A stretch of 64,000 bases of DNA from Paenibacillus sp. JZ16 (GTDB taxonomy: Bacteria > Bacillota > Bacilli > Paenibacillales > Paenibacillaceae), in assembly GCF_015326965.1 (NCBI RefSeq), contig NZ_CP017659.1, positions 3,286,001 to 3,350,000 of the forward strand, read 5' to 3'. The position numbers were made by a program, and so were the translations under genes. Shown one piece after another: positions 8,774 to 17,823 of the stretch (position 1 is the stretch's first letter; every line of letters begins with the position of its first letter). The notes beneath the pieces are model-generated. The model worked only from the letters and a program-made list of their open reading frames with translations. It did not search any database and was not told where the DNA came from.

Positions 8774-10465
8774 ATGAATCGTGCAAGAGAGCCCTTGAAG
8801 CTGAAGCCCAATCTGAAACAGCTCATCGCGCCTGCCGCAGTCGGCCTGATTCTGTTCCTATTATTTCAGGTGTTTCCGTCGACGAATTCGGATTCTACCG
8901 AGATGGCATCTCCGAATATCATATCCAAGGAGCAGGCTCGGCAAGCGGCTTCAAGCTTTGCTCAAGAGTTTTTGCAGTTTACGGCTGCAAAAACGGATGA
9001 CACGCTGGTTACATATCAATCCAAATCGGAACTTTACGGATATCTGGCGAAGGAAAAGAGACTTTCGGAATACAACAAAACCTATGAAGCCAAATATCCC
9101 TATGACGTATACCGCGTTCGCTTCAGCAAGCCGGGTGGTGGCGATGCCCTCAATGTGGACGTGCACATGCAAAATTCAGGCATCGTCGGCTTCTCGTACG
9201 ATTACGCCCGCTCCAGCTATGACCGGATTGAGCTGAACAAAGGCGATGTACAAAGACAGATGCTGCTTGTGGTCGAGGACGGCATGTCATTAGCCGAGAA
9301 GCAAGCTCTTGCGGAGCCTTGGCTCCAGCGAGCGGGTTATGACCTGTCGCACCTGGAGCTGGTCACGCGGGAAGGGGAACCCCAGCTCCGGTATGTGGAC
9401 CCGGATTCCAAGATCGGCGACTCCAGATTGGAGCACCGTTTCACATTCGAGCAGGGGAAATTACGCTCTTATGAGCCATCTTTTTCGGTTCCGGCCGCCC
9501 ATTCCGCCTATGTCAACAAGCAGACCCAAGATGCCACGCTGCTGACCCTTGCAGGGTATGGCCTGTTCACCCTCATCCTTGGCATTCTTGCGATTGTGTA
9601 CAGCGTGAAGACCAGAGCCTACACGTCGTTTAAGCGCGGCCTGTTCCTATCGGCGCTGCTGTTTGTCATTCAGATGCTGAATACGTACAATCTGATTCCC
9701 GTTTTCAAATCCGAGGGGATGTCGCAAACCGGCATACTCGGGATGATGATCTTCTATGCGGTCTATTCGCTTATCTTCTCCGCACTGCTCTATTTCTCCC
9801 TTGTCGGGGGCAGCGGGCTATGGCTCAAAGAAGACGGGCTTAATCCATGGCCGCGCGCCAAAGAACCTGGATACGGTCATTATGTGATGGATAGCATGAA
9901 GCTGGGGTATATGTGGGCTTTCATCCTGCTTGGGGTCCAATCCATTATCTTTGTCGTTCTGGGCCTGACCTTGAATACATGGTCCACCACGGATGCCACA
10001 CAATCGCCTTACAACATGCTCTATCCTTGGCTCTTCCCGCTGATGGCCTGGCTGGCCGGGATATCCGAGGAGGCCGTCTATCGACTGTTCGGGATCAAAA
10101 TGCTGAAAAAGATCGTCCGCAATACGTTCGTAGCCAGTTTGATCACTTCGATCATTTGGGCGCTCGGGCATACACTCTATCCGATATACCCTGTAATTTC
10201 CCGGCCCATTGAACTGGTGATCATCGGCTTGCTGTTCAGCTACATCTTTTTGAAATACGGGTATTTGGCGGCTATGTTCTCCCACGTCATCTTTAATAGC
10301 ATCTTGATGGGCATTAGCCTGATCCTGCTCAAGGATACCAGCAACTTGCTGATGGGTGCGTTCTACATGGTGCTTCCGGCGATGGTCGCCTATGCGATTT
10401 ACCGTTTCAATCCAACAAAAAAAGAGAAGCCGTATGTCACGACTCCTCCTCACGAAGTGCCTTAA
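8774..10465 (+). CDS. CPBP-family intramembrane metalloprotease
   Basis: The 563-residue membrane protein has one helix near residues 16-36 and an extracytoplasmic region of about 220 residues starting [14 protein letters not shown] block of further helices carries the CPBP/Abi motifs: EEAVYR near residue 432, LGHTLYP near 466 and [10 protein letters not shown] near 503. The two glutamates and the two histidines are the expected zinc/catalytic residues. Such proteins process or modify membrane proteins; the target is unknown. AGGAGGA lies 8 bases before the ATG. Its last 29 bases overlap the end of the convergent uvrC gene. A TTATGA-CTT-TCATAA dyad lies upstream at 8676-8690. Confidence 0.87.
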   Translation: MNRAREPLKLKPNLKQLIAPAAVGLILFLLFQVFPSTNSDSTEMASPNIISKEQARQAASSFAQEFLQFTAAKTDDTLVTYQSKSELYGYLAKEKRLSEYNKTYEAKYPYDVYRVRFSKPGGGDALNVDVHMQNSGIVGFSYDYARSSYDRIELNKGDVQRQMLLVVEDGMSLAEKQALAEPWLQRAGYDLSHLELVTREGEPQLRYVDPDSKIGDSRLEHRFTFEQGKLRSYEPSFSVPAAHSAYVNKQTQDATLLTLAGYGLFTLILGILAIVYSVKTRAYTSFKRGLFLSALLFVIQMLNTYNLIPVFKSEGMSQTGILGMMIFYAVYSLIFSALLYFSLVGGSGLWLKEDGLNPWPRAKEPGYGHYVMDSMKLGYMWAFILLGVQSIIFVVLGLTLNTWSTTDATQSPYNMLYPWLFPLMAWLAGISEEAVYRLFGIKMLKKIVRNTFVASLITSIIWALGHTLYPIYPVISRPIELVIIGLLFSYIFLKYGYLAAMFSHVIFNSILMGISLILLKDTSNLLMGAFYMVLPAMVAYAIYRFNPTKKEKPYVTTPPHEVP

Positions 10466-12440
10466 GAATTTCCGTTGCTAATTTCTCACCGATTGAAAGG
10501 GGCTTGAAGTCTTCGACTGAAGCCTCTTTTATTTTTTTGACTGAGCCAAAATGCTTTAACAGCAGCTTGCGGCGCTTCTCTCCAATGCCCGGAATGGAAT
10601 CCAGCTTGGAGGATACCATCGATTTGCCGCGCTGTTCGCGGTGGAAGGAAATCGCAAAACGGTGAACCTCATCCTGAATGCGCTGCAGCAAATAGAACTC
10701 CTGGCTGTCCCGGGGAAGCGTAACCGGCTCCGGCGGGTCTCCGACCATGAGCTGCGCTGTTTTATGCTTGGCATCCTTCACAAGCCCGCAGACCGGGATA
10801 AACAGCCCCAGCTCATTCTCAAGTACATCGATGGCGGCGGAAATCTGTCCCTTCCCTCCATCCACCACAATCAGATCGGGAAGCGGCAAGTTCTCCTTCA
10901 AGACGCGCTCGTACCGCCGCCGGATGACTTCACGCATCGTATCATAATCGTCCGGTCCCAGCACGGTACGGATCTTGTACTTCCGGTATTCCTTCTTGTC
11001 CGGTTTCCCATTGGTAAATACAACCATGGCCGATACCGGATTGGTCCCCTGAATGTTCGAGTTATCAAATGCCTCAATCCGGTTCAGCGACTGGAGGCCG
11101 ATCACTTCCCCCAGATTCGCCGCGGCAACCGAGGTGCGTTCTTCATCGCGTTCAATCAAGCGGAATTTCTCGTCCAAGGACACCTTCGCATTATCCGATG
11201 CCATGCCCACCATCTGCTTCTTCAAGCCGCGCTGCGGCACATGCACCTTCACGCCGAGCCATTCCTGCAGGGCGGCAGCCCCTCCGGCTGCATCCACGAT
11301 GCCCGCAGCTTCCGCCTGCTTCTCCTGTGCCTGGGCAAGGGCAGCCTGCTGCGCATCCAATGTCCCTGCGGAAAGCGGATTCGCCGAATCCGCGGCTTCC
11401 TCTGCGCTTTGCACACCTGTATCCGCAGTCGTTCCCGTAACCGACTCCGAACCAGCCTCGTCTATCAACAGAGGCTCAGGCAGCAGAATTTCCTGCGGCA
11501 ATGCAGGATTATCGCTGTAATACTGGGCAATAAAAGACATAAAGTCGCTGTGCGCATCGCCGTAGAACGGAAAAACGGACTTGTTGCGCTGCACCATTTT
11601 CCCTTGGCGCATGTACAGGATCTGCACGCACATCCAGCCTTTATCCACAGCATAACCGAATACGTCGCGGTCCCGCGTATCCGTCGTCGTAATCTTCTGC
11701 TTCTCCATCAGCGTATCAATATGGATGATCTGATCCCGCAGCTCTTTGGCTCGCTCGAAATACAAATCCTCCGCGGCCTCCTGCATCTTGCGCTGCAGTT
11801 CCTTCTTGATCTCCTCATGCCCACCGCTAAGAAATGATGTAATCTCCCCGGTGATCTGCTCATATGCAGACTTCGGAATCTCCTTCACACATGGAGCCAA
11901 GCATTGCCCCATATGATAGTACAAGCACACTTCTTTCGGCATGACGCCGCATTTGCGCAAAGGATACATCCGGTCCAGCAGCTTCTTGGTCTGCTGTGCC
12001 GCGTAAGCATTCGGGTAGGGACCAAAATATTTGGCTTTATCTTTAAGCACCCTTCTGGTTACTTCCAGACGGGGATGCTCTTCATTCGTTATTTTAAGAT
12101 ATGGATAGGTTTTATCATCCTTCAGCAGCACGTTGAATCTCGGCTGATGGGTTTTGATCAGGTTGCACTCTAGAATCAATGCTTCCATGTTGCTGCCGGT
12201 TACAATGTATTCGAAATCGCGGATTTCCGAAACCAGCATCTGGGTCTTCCCGTTATGGCTTCCGGTAAAATAAGAGCGTACCCGGTTCTTCAGCACTTTG
12301 GCCTTGCCCACATAAATAATCGTGCCTTCATGATTCTTCATCAAGTAACAGCCGGGCTGGTCCGGCAGCAATGCCAGCTTGTGGCGAATATTTTCCAGCG
12401 CCTTCTCCTGCTCCTGAAGCTGTTTGGCAAAATCGTCCAT
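10437..12440 (-). CDS. uvrC: UvrABC excinuclease subunit C
   Basis: This is the nuclease subunit of nucleotide excision repair, making both incisions around a UvrAB-marked lesion. The 667-residue protein has an N-terminal GIY-YIG nuclease ([17 protein letters not shown]), a UVR segment near residue 220-250 and an RNase H-like C-terminal nuclease domain ([16 protein letters not shown]). It ends in a helix-hairpin-helix ([20 protein letters not shown]). About 60 Ala/Glu/Ser-rich residues (about 330-387) are inserted between domains, making it longer than the usual ~600. The ATG at 12440 is preferred over a TTG at 12458 because GGAGGG precedes it. The 3' end overlaps the convergent protease gene. 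Confidence 0.95.
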   Translation of the reverse strand: MDDFAKQLQEQEKALENIRHKLALLPDQPGCYLMKNHEGTIIYVGKAKVLKNRVRSYFTGSHNGKTQMLVSEIRDFEYIVTGSNMEALILECNLIKTHQPRFNVLLKDDKTYPYLKITNEEHPRLEVTRRVLKDKAKYFGPYPNAYAAQQTKKLLDRMYPLRKCGVMPKEVCLYYHMGQCLAPCVKEIPKSAYEQITGEITSFLSGGHEEIKKELQRKMQEAAEDLYFERAKELRDQIIHIDTLMEKQKITTTDTRDRDVFGYAVDKGWMCVQILYMRQGKMVQRNKSVFPFYGDAHSDFMSFIAQYYSDNPALPQEILLPEPLLIDEAGSESVTGTTADTGVQSAEEAADSANPLSAGTLDAQQAALAQAQEKQAEAAGIVDAAGGAAALQEWLGVKVHVPQRGLKKQMVGMASDNAKVSLDEKFRLIERDEERTSVAAANLGEVIGLQSLNRIEAFDNSNIQGTNPVSAMVVFTNGKPDKKEYRKYKIRTVLGPDDYDTMREVIRRRYERVLKENLPLPDLIVVDGGKGQISAAIDVLENELGLFIPVCGLVKDAKHKTAQLMVGDPPEPVTLPRDSQEFYLLQRIQDEVHRFAISFHREQRGKSMVSSKLDSIPGIGEKRRKLLLKHFGSVKKIKEASVEDFKPLSIGEKLATEILKALREEES

Positions 12441-12510
12441 GCTGTCCCTCCTCTCCAAGGAGATTATATAGTATTAACCATAAATATAAAACACTATGAA
12501 TAACCACACA

Positions 12511-12541
12511 AAGCGCCTCCGGGTTTCACCGAAGGCGCTGT
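12511..12541 (-). terminator. Terminator after trxA
   Basis: AGCGCCTTCGG and CCGGAGGCGCT form a GC-rich hairpin; the T tract (TTTGTGTGG) is weak. It lies 35 bases past the trxA stop. Confidence 0.5.
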
Positions 12542-12575
12542 ATGAAAGCAGATGGCGGTCTAGGACCAATCCTGC

Positions 12576-12893
12576 TTATTGATGTTTTGCAATGATGCCT
12601 TTCAAGGCTTCTTTGGAGTTCAGACCTACCACTTTATCGACAGGTTGGCCGTCTTTAAAGAAAATCATGGTCGGAATGCTCATCACGCCGAAACGTGCTG
12701 CGGATTCCGGATTCTCATCCACGTTCACCTTAGCAATTTTTACATCATCGCCGAGTTCTGAAGACAATTCGTCCAGAATCGGAGCAAGCATTTTACAAGG
12801 GCCGCACCATGGCGCCCAGAAATCAACTACAACCGTTCCTTGACCTTCAACTTCATTCACGAAGGTTTGGTCGGTAACATTGACGATAGCCAT
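12576..12893 (-). CDS. trxA: Thioredoxin
   Basis: General cytosolic protein disulfide reductase. At 105 residues it has classical thioredoxin length, with the active site WCGPC (C30, C33) after VVVDFWAP. The cis-proline segment MSIPTMIFF and the C-terminal G.NSKEAL helix are also present. The ATG follows GAGGAGGAG at a good distance. It is a single-gene unit between its own promoter and a terminator. Confidence 0.97.
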   Translation of the reverse strand: MAIVNVTDQTFVNEVEGQGTVVVDFWAPWCGPCKMLAPILDELSSELGDDVKIAKVNVDENPESAARFGVMSIPTMIFFKDGQPVDKVVGLNSKEALKGIIAKHQ

Positions 12894-12964
12894 TGTATTC
12901 TCCTCCTCACAGGATAAGATCAGGTATAGTGCGAATCATAATTGTCGAATGGGTCGACGAATTT

Positions 12965-12994
12965 AGTATACCACAATCGGCCTTAAAAAGTGAA
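12965..12994 (-). promoter_or_regulatory. Likely trxA promoter
   Basis: On the minus strand TTCACT (12994-12989) and TATACT (12970-12965) are 18 bases apart, about 70 bases before the trxA ATG. Confidence 0.45.
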
Positions 12995-13041
12995 ATATAC
13001 TCACCTAAAGAAAGAGGATTTCACGGGTTTTTTATGCAATC

Positions 13042-13071
13042 TTTACAAATGATTTGCGCATTGGGTATACT
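13042..13071 (+). promoter_or_regulatory. Likely promoter of the 51-residue membrane protein gene
   Basis: TTTACA (13042-13047) and TATACT (13066-13071) are 18 bases apart, upstream of the gene at 13147. Confidence 0.45.
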
Positions 13072-13146
13072 ACTAGTAACAAGTCGGGTGACTGTCAAGT
13101 TTTTCGAGTTGGCACGGCATGTTCACCTTTTGAGGAGGCAAGCACC

Positions 13147-13302
13147 ATGGATGTAAACGTACGCGTTAACGATCCACGGGAGCACATCAATGAAGAACCA
13201 CGCAATGACTTTGGCGATTTGATGATGGGCTTCGTGGGGATGTTTGGTTTCATGACCATCATCTTTTTCGGATTCGTCATTATCAAGTTCTTGGTCGGCT
13301 AA
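13147..13302 (+). CDS. Small single-pass membrane protein (YqzM-like)
   Basis: The start is the ATG at 13147, preceded by GAGGAGG; earlier in-frame ATGs lack a ribosome site. The 51-residue product has a charged N-terminus (VNDPREHINEEPRNDFGD) and one hydrophobic helix rich in F, I and G. The layout of a polar N-terminus then ND..D...GF..xFGF and a C-terminal helix resembles B. subtilis YqzM, a family without known function. The identification is tentative. It has its own promoter and a strong terminator. Confidence 0.7.
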   Translation: MDVNVRVNDPREHINEEPRNDFGDLMMGFVGMFGFMTIIFFGFVIIKFLVG

Positions 13303-13328
13303 TACTTGATGACTCCTTGTGCGTAAAT

Positions 13329-13380
13329 AAAAAGTCTGATCCCTGCCGCGTTCCATACGCTAACGGGATCAGACTTTTTA
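13329..13380. terminator. Strong bidirectional terminator
   Basis: AAAAAGTCTGATCCC and GGGATCAGACTTTTT are perfectly complementary around a ~20-base loop. It serves both the small gene on the left and dnaI on the right. Confidence 0.85.
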
Positions 13381-13421
13381 CAATTCATGGGGGGTTGTCC
13401 ATAGGAAGCTTGCTTGCAATA

Positions 13422-14375
13422 CTAGAATTTACCTCTCTGGTTCTCCCCGAATAAATGAACGACATCCACAAAAGGCGCAATCCGGTTCATCAAGCGCTGA
13501 CCTTTGTGAAGCTCCTCGCCATCCTTGCTCGTGAAGCTCAGATGCTGTTCAAGCCCGTCGAGCGGATAGTTCGACGTATAGAAGGTCGGCAGCCGATTCA
13601 TCCGGAAATTCAGGATGGAGCCGAGGACATGATCCCGAACCCACGGATTCAAATTCTCCGCTCCGATATCGTCAAAGATCAGCAGATCGCAATGCTTCAT
13701 CGTCTCCACCATGTCCTTCAGCTTCTGTCCGTCCTGCATCATGGTCTTCAGATCTTCCACGAAATCAGGCATATACACGATAACGCCCGAATGGCCTGCT
13801 TTCGCGAGCTCATGCATTAGGTAGCCCATCAGGTAGGTCTTGCCCGTACCAAACGAACCGGTGAGATACAAGCCGCGCGGAGACAACCCATTCTCCTTCG
13901 TATCCCGGATGTACTTAAACACCTGGTGCACCGCAGGTGCCCGCAGGCGGTCCTTCGCCATAATCTCCATATTGTCATAACCTTCGTTCAAGGCATGTTC
14001 ATCGACATAAAAGCTGCGGATCCGTTTTTTGATCTGATCCTCATTGGTCTTCGCAATCTGCAGGGAACACGGCGCCTTCCGCTCATAGATCTCCACGGTT
14101 CCGTTCATCCGCTGGATATCCAGCTTGCTGAAATGTCCCTGGAAATCATTCGGACACCGGTCGAGACCCGGACATGCCTTGCAGTGGGCCTGATCTCCCG
14201 CATATTGGTACAGTTTGCTTAAATTCAAACGAATGACCCGGTCATCGATCTCCGGGTATTCGCTCCGCAATGCTTGAATCAGAGGATTCCTGAGCAAATC
14301 TTCCATAATCTGCTCGGTTCTGCGCCGGAGCGCAGGACTTTTCATGCTTTCCAGCAGTTCACCAAGGGACTCCAT
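13422..14375 (-). CDS. dnaI: Primosomal protein DnaI (helicase loader)
   Basis: AAA+ ATPase that loads the replicative helicase (DnaC in Bacillus) during initiation and restart. The 317-residue protein has an N-terminal domain with a zinc-binding motif (CKACPGLDRCPN) typical of DnaI. The AAA+ core has Walker A GSFGTGKTYL near residue 170 and Walker B LLIFDDIG. The ATG follows GAGGAGGG. It sits 32 bases after dnaB, forming the usual Firmicute dnaB-dnaI pair. Confidence 0.95.
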   Translation of the reverse strand: MESLGELLESMKSPALRRRTEQIMEDLLRNPLIQALRSEYPEIDDRVIRLNLSKLYQYAGDQAHCKACPGLDRCPNDFQGHFSKLDIQRMNGTVEIYERKAPCSLQIAKTNEDQIKKRIRSFYVDEHALNEGYDNMEIMAKDRLRAPAVHQVFKYIRDTKENGLSPRGLYLTGSFGTGKTYLMGYLMHELAKAGHSGVIVYMPDFVEDLKTMMQDGQKLKDMVETMKHCDLLIFDDIGAENLNPWVRDHVLGSILNFRMNRLPTFYTSNYPLDGLEQHLSFTSKDGEELHKGQRLMNRIAPFVDVVHLFGENQRGKF

Positions 14376-14407
14376 CTCTAGTTCCCTCCTCTCTTAAGCA
14401 GGATTCT

Positions 14408-15913
14408 TTATCCGCCCTTCTTGCTGCCAGCCTGCATTTCTGCCGCAAATCGCATCATTTCTTCGAATTCCTCATCCGATACGGCTTCCGCCTGATCGGA
14501 TTCCAGAGCCACTGGAATTTCCGGCTTCACCTTTCCGCCTTTAGCGTATGTACGCGTACGTTGTGTGGTCGCCTTCTGCTTGCCCTTCATCTTGGCTTGA
14601 TCGCGTATATACTGAACAGCTTTCTCATAGCTGTTCACCTGCTTCAGCAGCATATTGGAAGCAATAGCCTCCACGAAATTGCGGTTGATGCGCTGCTCGC
14701 CGCCTGCGGCCATGAGTGACATTAAATAATGAATGAGTACGTTGATGACTTCACCCGGCAGCTTGTAACTCAGATCAATCTTTTCGAAAATGTCCAGGAA
14801 CTGCGCTGGAACCGAGCCCGGGAAGAAGGTCTGCAGGAGCCGGGTATAAGGCTCGTTGCGAAGCATCATATTATATTGGTGGATATCGCACTTCGATTGG
14901 AACTGAGTTGGAACCTCTACATAGTATTCCATCTCTACCGCATGCTCCTGTGCCGGCTCTTCCGGATCGGCCGTCATCTCCTGCCGCAAGGCAACGACCT
15001 TGCCTGCCGTAATCTGCCGCTTCTCCTGCATCTTCATTCCCTGCCTAAAGTGAAGACTGGCCTTGTGCTGAAGATCATCCAGCACGACCTCGCCATGCTC
15101 GGTAAATATGCCGTCCTCGTCCAACAGGCGGCACAAATCCTGCGTGCTGAGATCGTATTTCCGCACCACGTAATTCACGATGCCCATCTGCTCGTGGTCG
15201 TAGCGAAGACGCTCCACAAAGACCCGATTACGGGACTCACGCGGGAAACGGAGAATAATGTCCGCATAGTTCAGACCTTCTCCTTGCGGATTTGGCGGCG
15301 CCGTGGACTTCCGTGACACCGCGACCTCTTCCAGCGCTTGCTCCAGTTCATAATCAATGACATGCGTGTTCAGCTCAAAAATATCATAAAAGGGAACCGA
15401 AATGTTCTCCTTGTTGAAGGAAATACCGGACCATTCAAGGGGTTCCTTGCTCCAAAGCTCTTCTCTTAACGACAGCACGGCGAATTTCCCCACCTTGTCG
15501 CGAAGCAGCAGTGTCAGATGCTGAGTGTTAAAGAACTCCGCTGGACTGAGCGGTGCTTGCAGCTCATATTCATAGATATGGTCATCCGTTTCCGGGACAA
15601 ACATCCGGCTTGTCTGCAGTAAACCTACCGCTTCCAGCTTCGAGGTTTGCTCAATGAGAAATCGGCGTCCTTTTTCACTAGGCTCAAGCCCTAATGTCAA
15701 GAATAATCTTCGCTGCTGTTCAATAGCCGAGTAACCCACCTTCTCCACCGGCACATGCGATACGAGAAGACGGTACAGACTGACAGCAAACGCGCCAACC
15801 ATCGGTTGATAAATCGAACCAAGCATTTTGTCATCCAGGCCGCTTAAGCAGAAGTCACGGTATACGCAGTAACGGTGGTTCTCGGTAAAATGTAAAAAAT
15901 TAGTCATGCGCAT
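14408..15913 (-). CDS. dnaB: Replication initiation and membrane attachment protein DnaB
   Basis: This Firmicute DnaB works with DnaD and DnaI to load helicase at oriC and at stalled forks; it is not the E. coli DnaB helicase. At 501 residues it is slightly longer than the B. subtilis protein (472). The start MRMTNFLHFTENHRYCVY and the late DnaB/DnaD-type region with the YEKAVQYIRDQAK helix are recognisable, and a basic linker (KMKGKQKATTQRTR) follows. The C-terminus is acidic. The ATG at 15913 follows GGGGGAG; a second ATG two codons on is possible. Confidence 0.9.
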   Translation of the reverse strand: MRMTNFLHFTENHRYCVYRDFCLSGLDDKMLGSIYQPMVGAFAVSLYRLLVSHVPVEKVGYSAIEQQRRLFLTLGLEPSEKGRRFLIEQTSKLEAVGLLQTSRMFVPETDDHIYEYELQAPLSPAEFFNTQHLTLLLRDKVGKFAVLSLREELWSKEPLEWSGISFNKENISVPFYDIFELNTHVIDYELEQALEEVAVSRKSTAPPNPQGEGLNYADIILRFPRESRNRVFVERLRYDHEQMGIVNYVVRKYDLSTQDLCRLLDEDGIFTEHGEVVLDDLQHKASLHFRQGMKMQEKRQITAGKVVALRQEMTADPEEPAQEHAVEMEYYVEVPTQFQSKCDIHQYNMMLRNEPYTRLLQTFFPGSVPAQFLDIFEKIDLSYKLPGEVINVLIHYLMSLMAAGGEQRINRNFVEAIASNMLLKQVNSYEKAVQYIRDQAKMKGKQKATTQRTRTYAKGGKVKPEIPVALESDQAEAVSDEEFEEMMRFAAEMQAGSKKGG

Positions 15914-16112
15914 CGTTTATGCTCCCCCTGTCGCCCAAAAATAGACTTCCTCTATTCTATCATAAATCCGTCGTCTCGAAGTCGGTTCTTTCGCATCAAA
16001 AATTCTGGAATTCTTGCACCCGCCATTTGCATGCTTCCACAAAATAATAAATGACGGCCCCCAGGTATTGCAGAGCCGCCATCAACACTACATTCAATTT
16101 GCGCCAAGCGCG

Positions 16113-16427
16113 TTAAAACATCCTAAAGCCTTTAATACGCAATGTCTTAATGGTCCATCCGCTCATGTAGGCACCAATCAGACCTGCAACTCCCGTTAAG
16201 TAATCCACCAGTTGGAAGGATCCCACGTGAGTCCAGAACGACATTTGGCCCCGATCCCACAAGCTGTATACAACGACCGGCAAAATGACAATCACGAACA
16301 GAAAGCAAGGAAACCAGGTCGTCTTCATCAACATATTTAGGATAAAACCGATACCGAACATCATGACAAAAAACAAAATCATCAGCACGAGCACAGGAAT
16401 AAATTGAAGCATGATCGCTGTTTTCAC
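16113..16427 (-). CDS. yuiB: YuiB-family membrane protein
   Basis: This 104-residue membrane protein has three hydrophobic segments, with MMFGIGFILNMLMKTTWFP near residues 22-40 and a final helix LTGVAGLIGAYMSGWTIKTLR. Length, motifs and position beside hemQ, ndh and yumC homologues match B. subtilis YuiB, a protein of unknown function. The GTG at 16427 lies directly after AAGAAGAG; the ATG five codons later (16412) is an alternative start. A weak hairpin at about 16046-16090 could end its transcript. Confidence 0.75.
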   Translation of the reverse strand: MKTAIMLQFIPVLVLMILFFVMMFGIGFILNMLMKTTWFPCFLFVIVILPVVVYSLWDRGQMSFWTHVGSFQLVDYLTGVAGLIGAYMSGWTIKTLRIKGFRMF

Positions 16428-16566
16428 CTCTTCTTTATCACCTACGCGTAGCAGCTATTCTACTCTATTGCAGCAAGAAACAGCACACCAAGCTTTAGCT
16501 AATAGCTAGTTTACTAAAAATAATGTCACAGATCAACGAACAATCGTGAATACATTGTGTCGGCGT

Positions 16567-16596
16567 TTGCCCTTCCGACTGCGCTTACAGTACAAT
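16567..16596 (+). promoter_or_regulatory. Likely hemQ promoter
   Basis: TTGCCC (16567-16572) and TACAAT (16591-16596) are 18 bases apart, about 65 bases before the hemQ ATG. Confidence 0.45.
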
Positions 16597-16662
16597 ATAG
16601 GAAGTTAATGCAAGCGGCCATCCGCTTCAATTATAACGAACATAACGTTTAGGAGTGATCAC

Positions 16663-17412
16663 ATGAACGAAGCTGCAATGACGCTTGAGGGCTGGTATGC
16701 GCTGCACGATTTCCGCACCATCAATTGGCCGGCCTGGAAAGCTGCAGATGAAGAAGTACGTGCTTTTGCGCTGGACGAGCTGAACGCGTTCCGCGAGGAA
16801 TGGGATGCCGTCGAAGCTGCCCAAAAAGGCAGTACCGCTGTATATACCATCGTCGGTCAGAAAGCCGATTTTGTATTCATGCTTTTGCGCGAGACGCTGG
16901 AAGAGCTGAACGCGATCGAGAACGCCTTTAACAAAACAACGTTCGCCCAGTTTACCACCAAGGCTTATTCTTATGTAAGCATTGTCGAGCTGAGCAACTA
17001 CCTGGCCGGCTCCTCCGATGAGGATCCGATGCAGAATCCGCATGTCATTGCCCGTCTGAAGCCGGCCCTGCCAAAATCGAAGCATATCTGCTTCTATCCG
17101 ATGAACAAAAAGCGGGATTTGTCGGACAACTGGTACATGCTCAGCATGGACGAGCGCAAATCCATGATGAAGAGCCACGGGATGATTGGCCGCGGTTATG
17201 CCGGCAAGGTCAAACAGATCATCACCGGTTCCGTTGGATTCGACGATTGGGAATGGGGCGTAACCCTGTTCAGCGACGACGCGCTTCAGTTCAAGAAGCT
17301 CGTGTACGAAATGAGATTTGACGAAGTAAGTGCGCGTTTCGGCGAGTTTGGTCCGTTTTATGTCGGCAACCTGCTCGATCAGGCTTCATTTACAGATTTA
17401 ATGAAGGTATAA
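16663..17412 (+). CDS. hemQ: Coproheme decarboxylase (HemQ/ChdC)
   Basis: This enzyme catalyses the last step of Gram-positive heme b synthesis, the H2O2-dependent oxidative decarboxylation of coproheme III. It belongs to the chlorite-dismutase fold. The 249-residue protein keeps the catalytic tyrosine Y145 in FYPMNKKRD and the proximal histidine H172 in [10 protein letters not shown], the same numbering as the Geobacillus enzyme. GRGYAGKV.Q and [14 protein letters not shown] are also conserved. The ATG follows TAGGAGTG. Heme made here would feed CtaB/CtaA elsewhere in the window. Confidence 0.95.
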   Translation: MNEAAMTLEGWYALHDFRTINWPAWKAADEEVRAFALDELNAFREEWDAVEAAQKGSTAVYTIVGQKADFVFMLLRETLEELNAIENAFNKTTFAQFTTKAYSYVSIVELSNYLAGSSDEDPMQNPHVIARLKPALPKSKHICFYPMNKKRDLSDNWYMLSMDERKSMMKSHGMIGRGYAGKVKQIITGSVGFDDWEWGVTLFSDDALQFKKLVYEMRFDEVSARFGEFGPFYVGNLLDQASFTDLMKV

Positions 17413-17445
17413 TTCCTTCTGCACATAAACCAGCATGTACAAAAT

Positions 17446-17503
17446 ATCCCCACAAAGTGGAGCCTATGCTACGATGTTTATTCCAAATACTTTGCGGGGA
17501 TCC
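17446..17503. repeat. 60-bp palindromic intergenic repeat, copy 1
   Basis: CCCCACAAAGTGGAG...ATGCT.CGATG...ATTCCAAA...ACTTTGCGGGG. The ends CCCCACAAAGT and ACTTTGCGGGG form an 11-bp stem. The copy at 26242-26308 is inverted and shares the same blocks in the same order. It lies between hemQ and its terminator. Confidence 0.7.
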
Positions 17504-17521
17504 CAAAAAACTTATAATGTC

Positions 17522-17560
17522 AAAAAAGGGATGCTCTCAACACGAGAGCATCCCTTCTTC
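17522..17560. terminator. Bidirectional terminator between hemQ and the ndh operon
   Basis: GGGATGCTCTC-AACAC-GAGAGCATCCC is a perfect stem. Six T on the minus strand and TTCTTC on the plus strand follow. Confidence 0.85.
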
Positions 17561-17823
17561 TATTCCTCACCATCGTCCTCATCTTGCTCTTGCTTGCGCA
17601 AGGTTTCAAGATATTCAGCCGTCGCCCGATCCCGGGCACGTCCCTTATCCTTGAGCCGCTCAATAGCAGGAAGTATGAGAATGTCGACCTCCTGCTGAAT
17701 GGTGTAAGCCAGATCGTACCGCTCCTGCGACTCCAGATAGGAGCCGACCTCCATCAGGGCGTTATAACGATCAAGCTCATCTCTGGTGAGCAGCCCCCGT
17801 ACTTGAACGCTGCAGTGTCTCAT
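17560..17823 (-). CDS. Hypothetical 87-residue protein coupled to ndh
   Basis: The ATG at 17823 follows the ndh stop codon directly (TAAATG), so translational coupling is likely; there is only a weak AGGCAGG site. The product is helical and charged, with RGLLTRDELDRYNAL, a central YLESQERYDLAYTIQQEVD and an acidic tail ending QDEDDGEE. No transmembrane helix or known motif is seen. Being second gene after NADH dehydrogenase and before a strong terminator argues it is expressed. I do not recognise the family. Confidence 0.65.
   Translation of the reverse strand: MRHCSVQVRGLLTRDELDRYNALMEVGSYLESQERYDLAYTIQQEVDILILPAIERLKDKGRARDRATAEYLETLRKQEQDEDDGEE

Noticed and set aside
10641-11837. Open frame of about 400 codons on the plus strand opposite uvrC
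   Set aside because: Antisense shadow of uvrC with no start signal and odd, His/Arg/Leu-rich composition.
12936-12945. Single Spo0A-box match (TGTCGAA) upstream of trxA
   Set aside because: One 7-base match is expected by chance and no second box is placed near the promoter.
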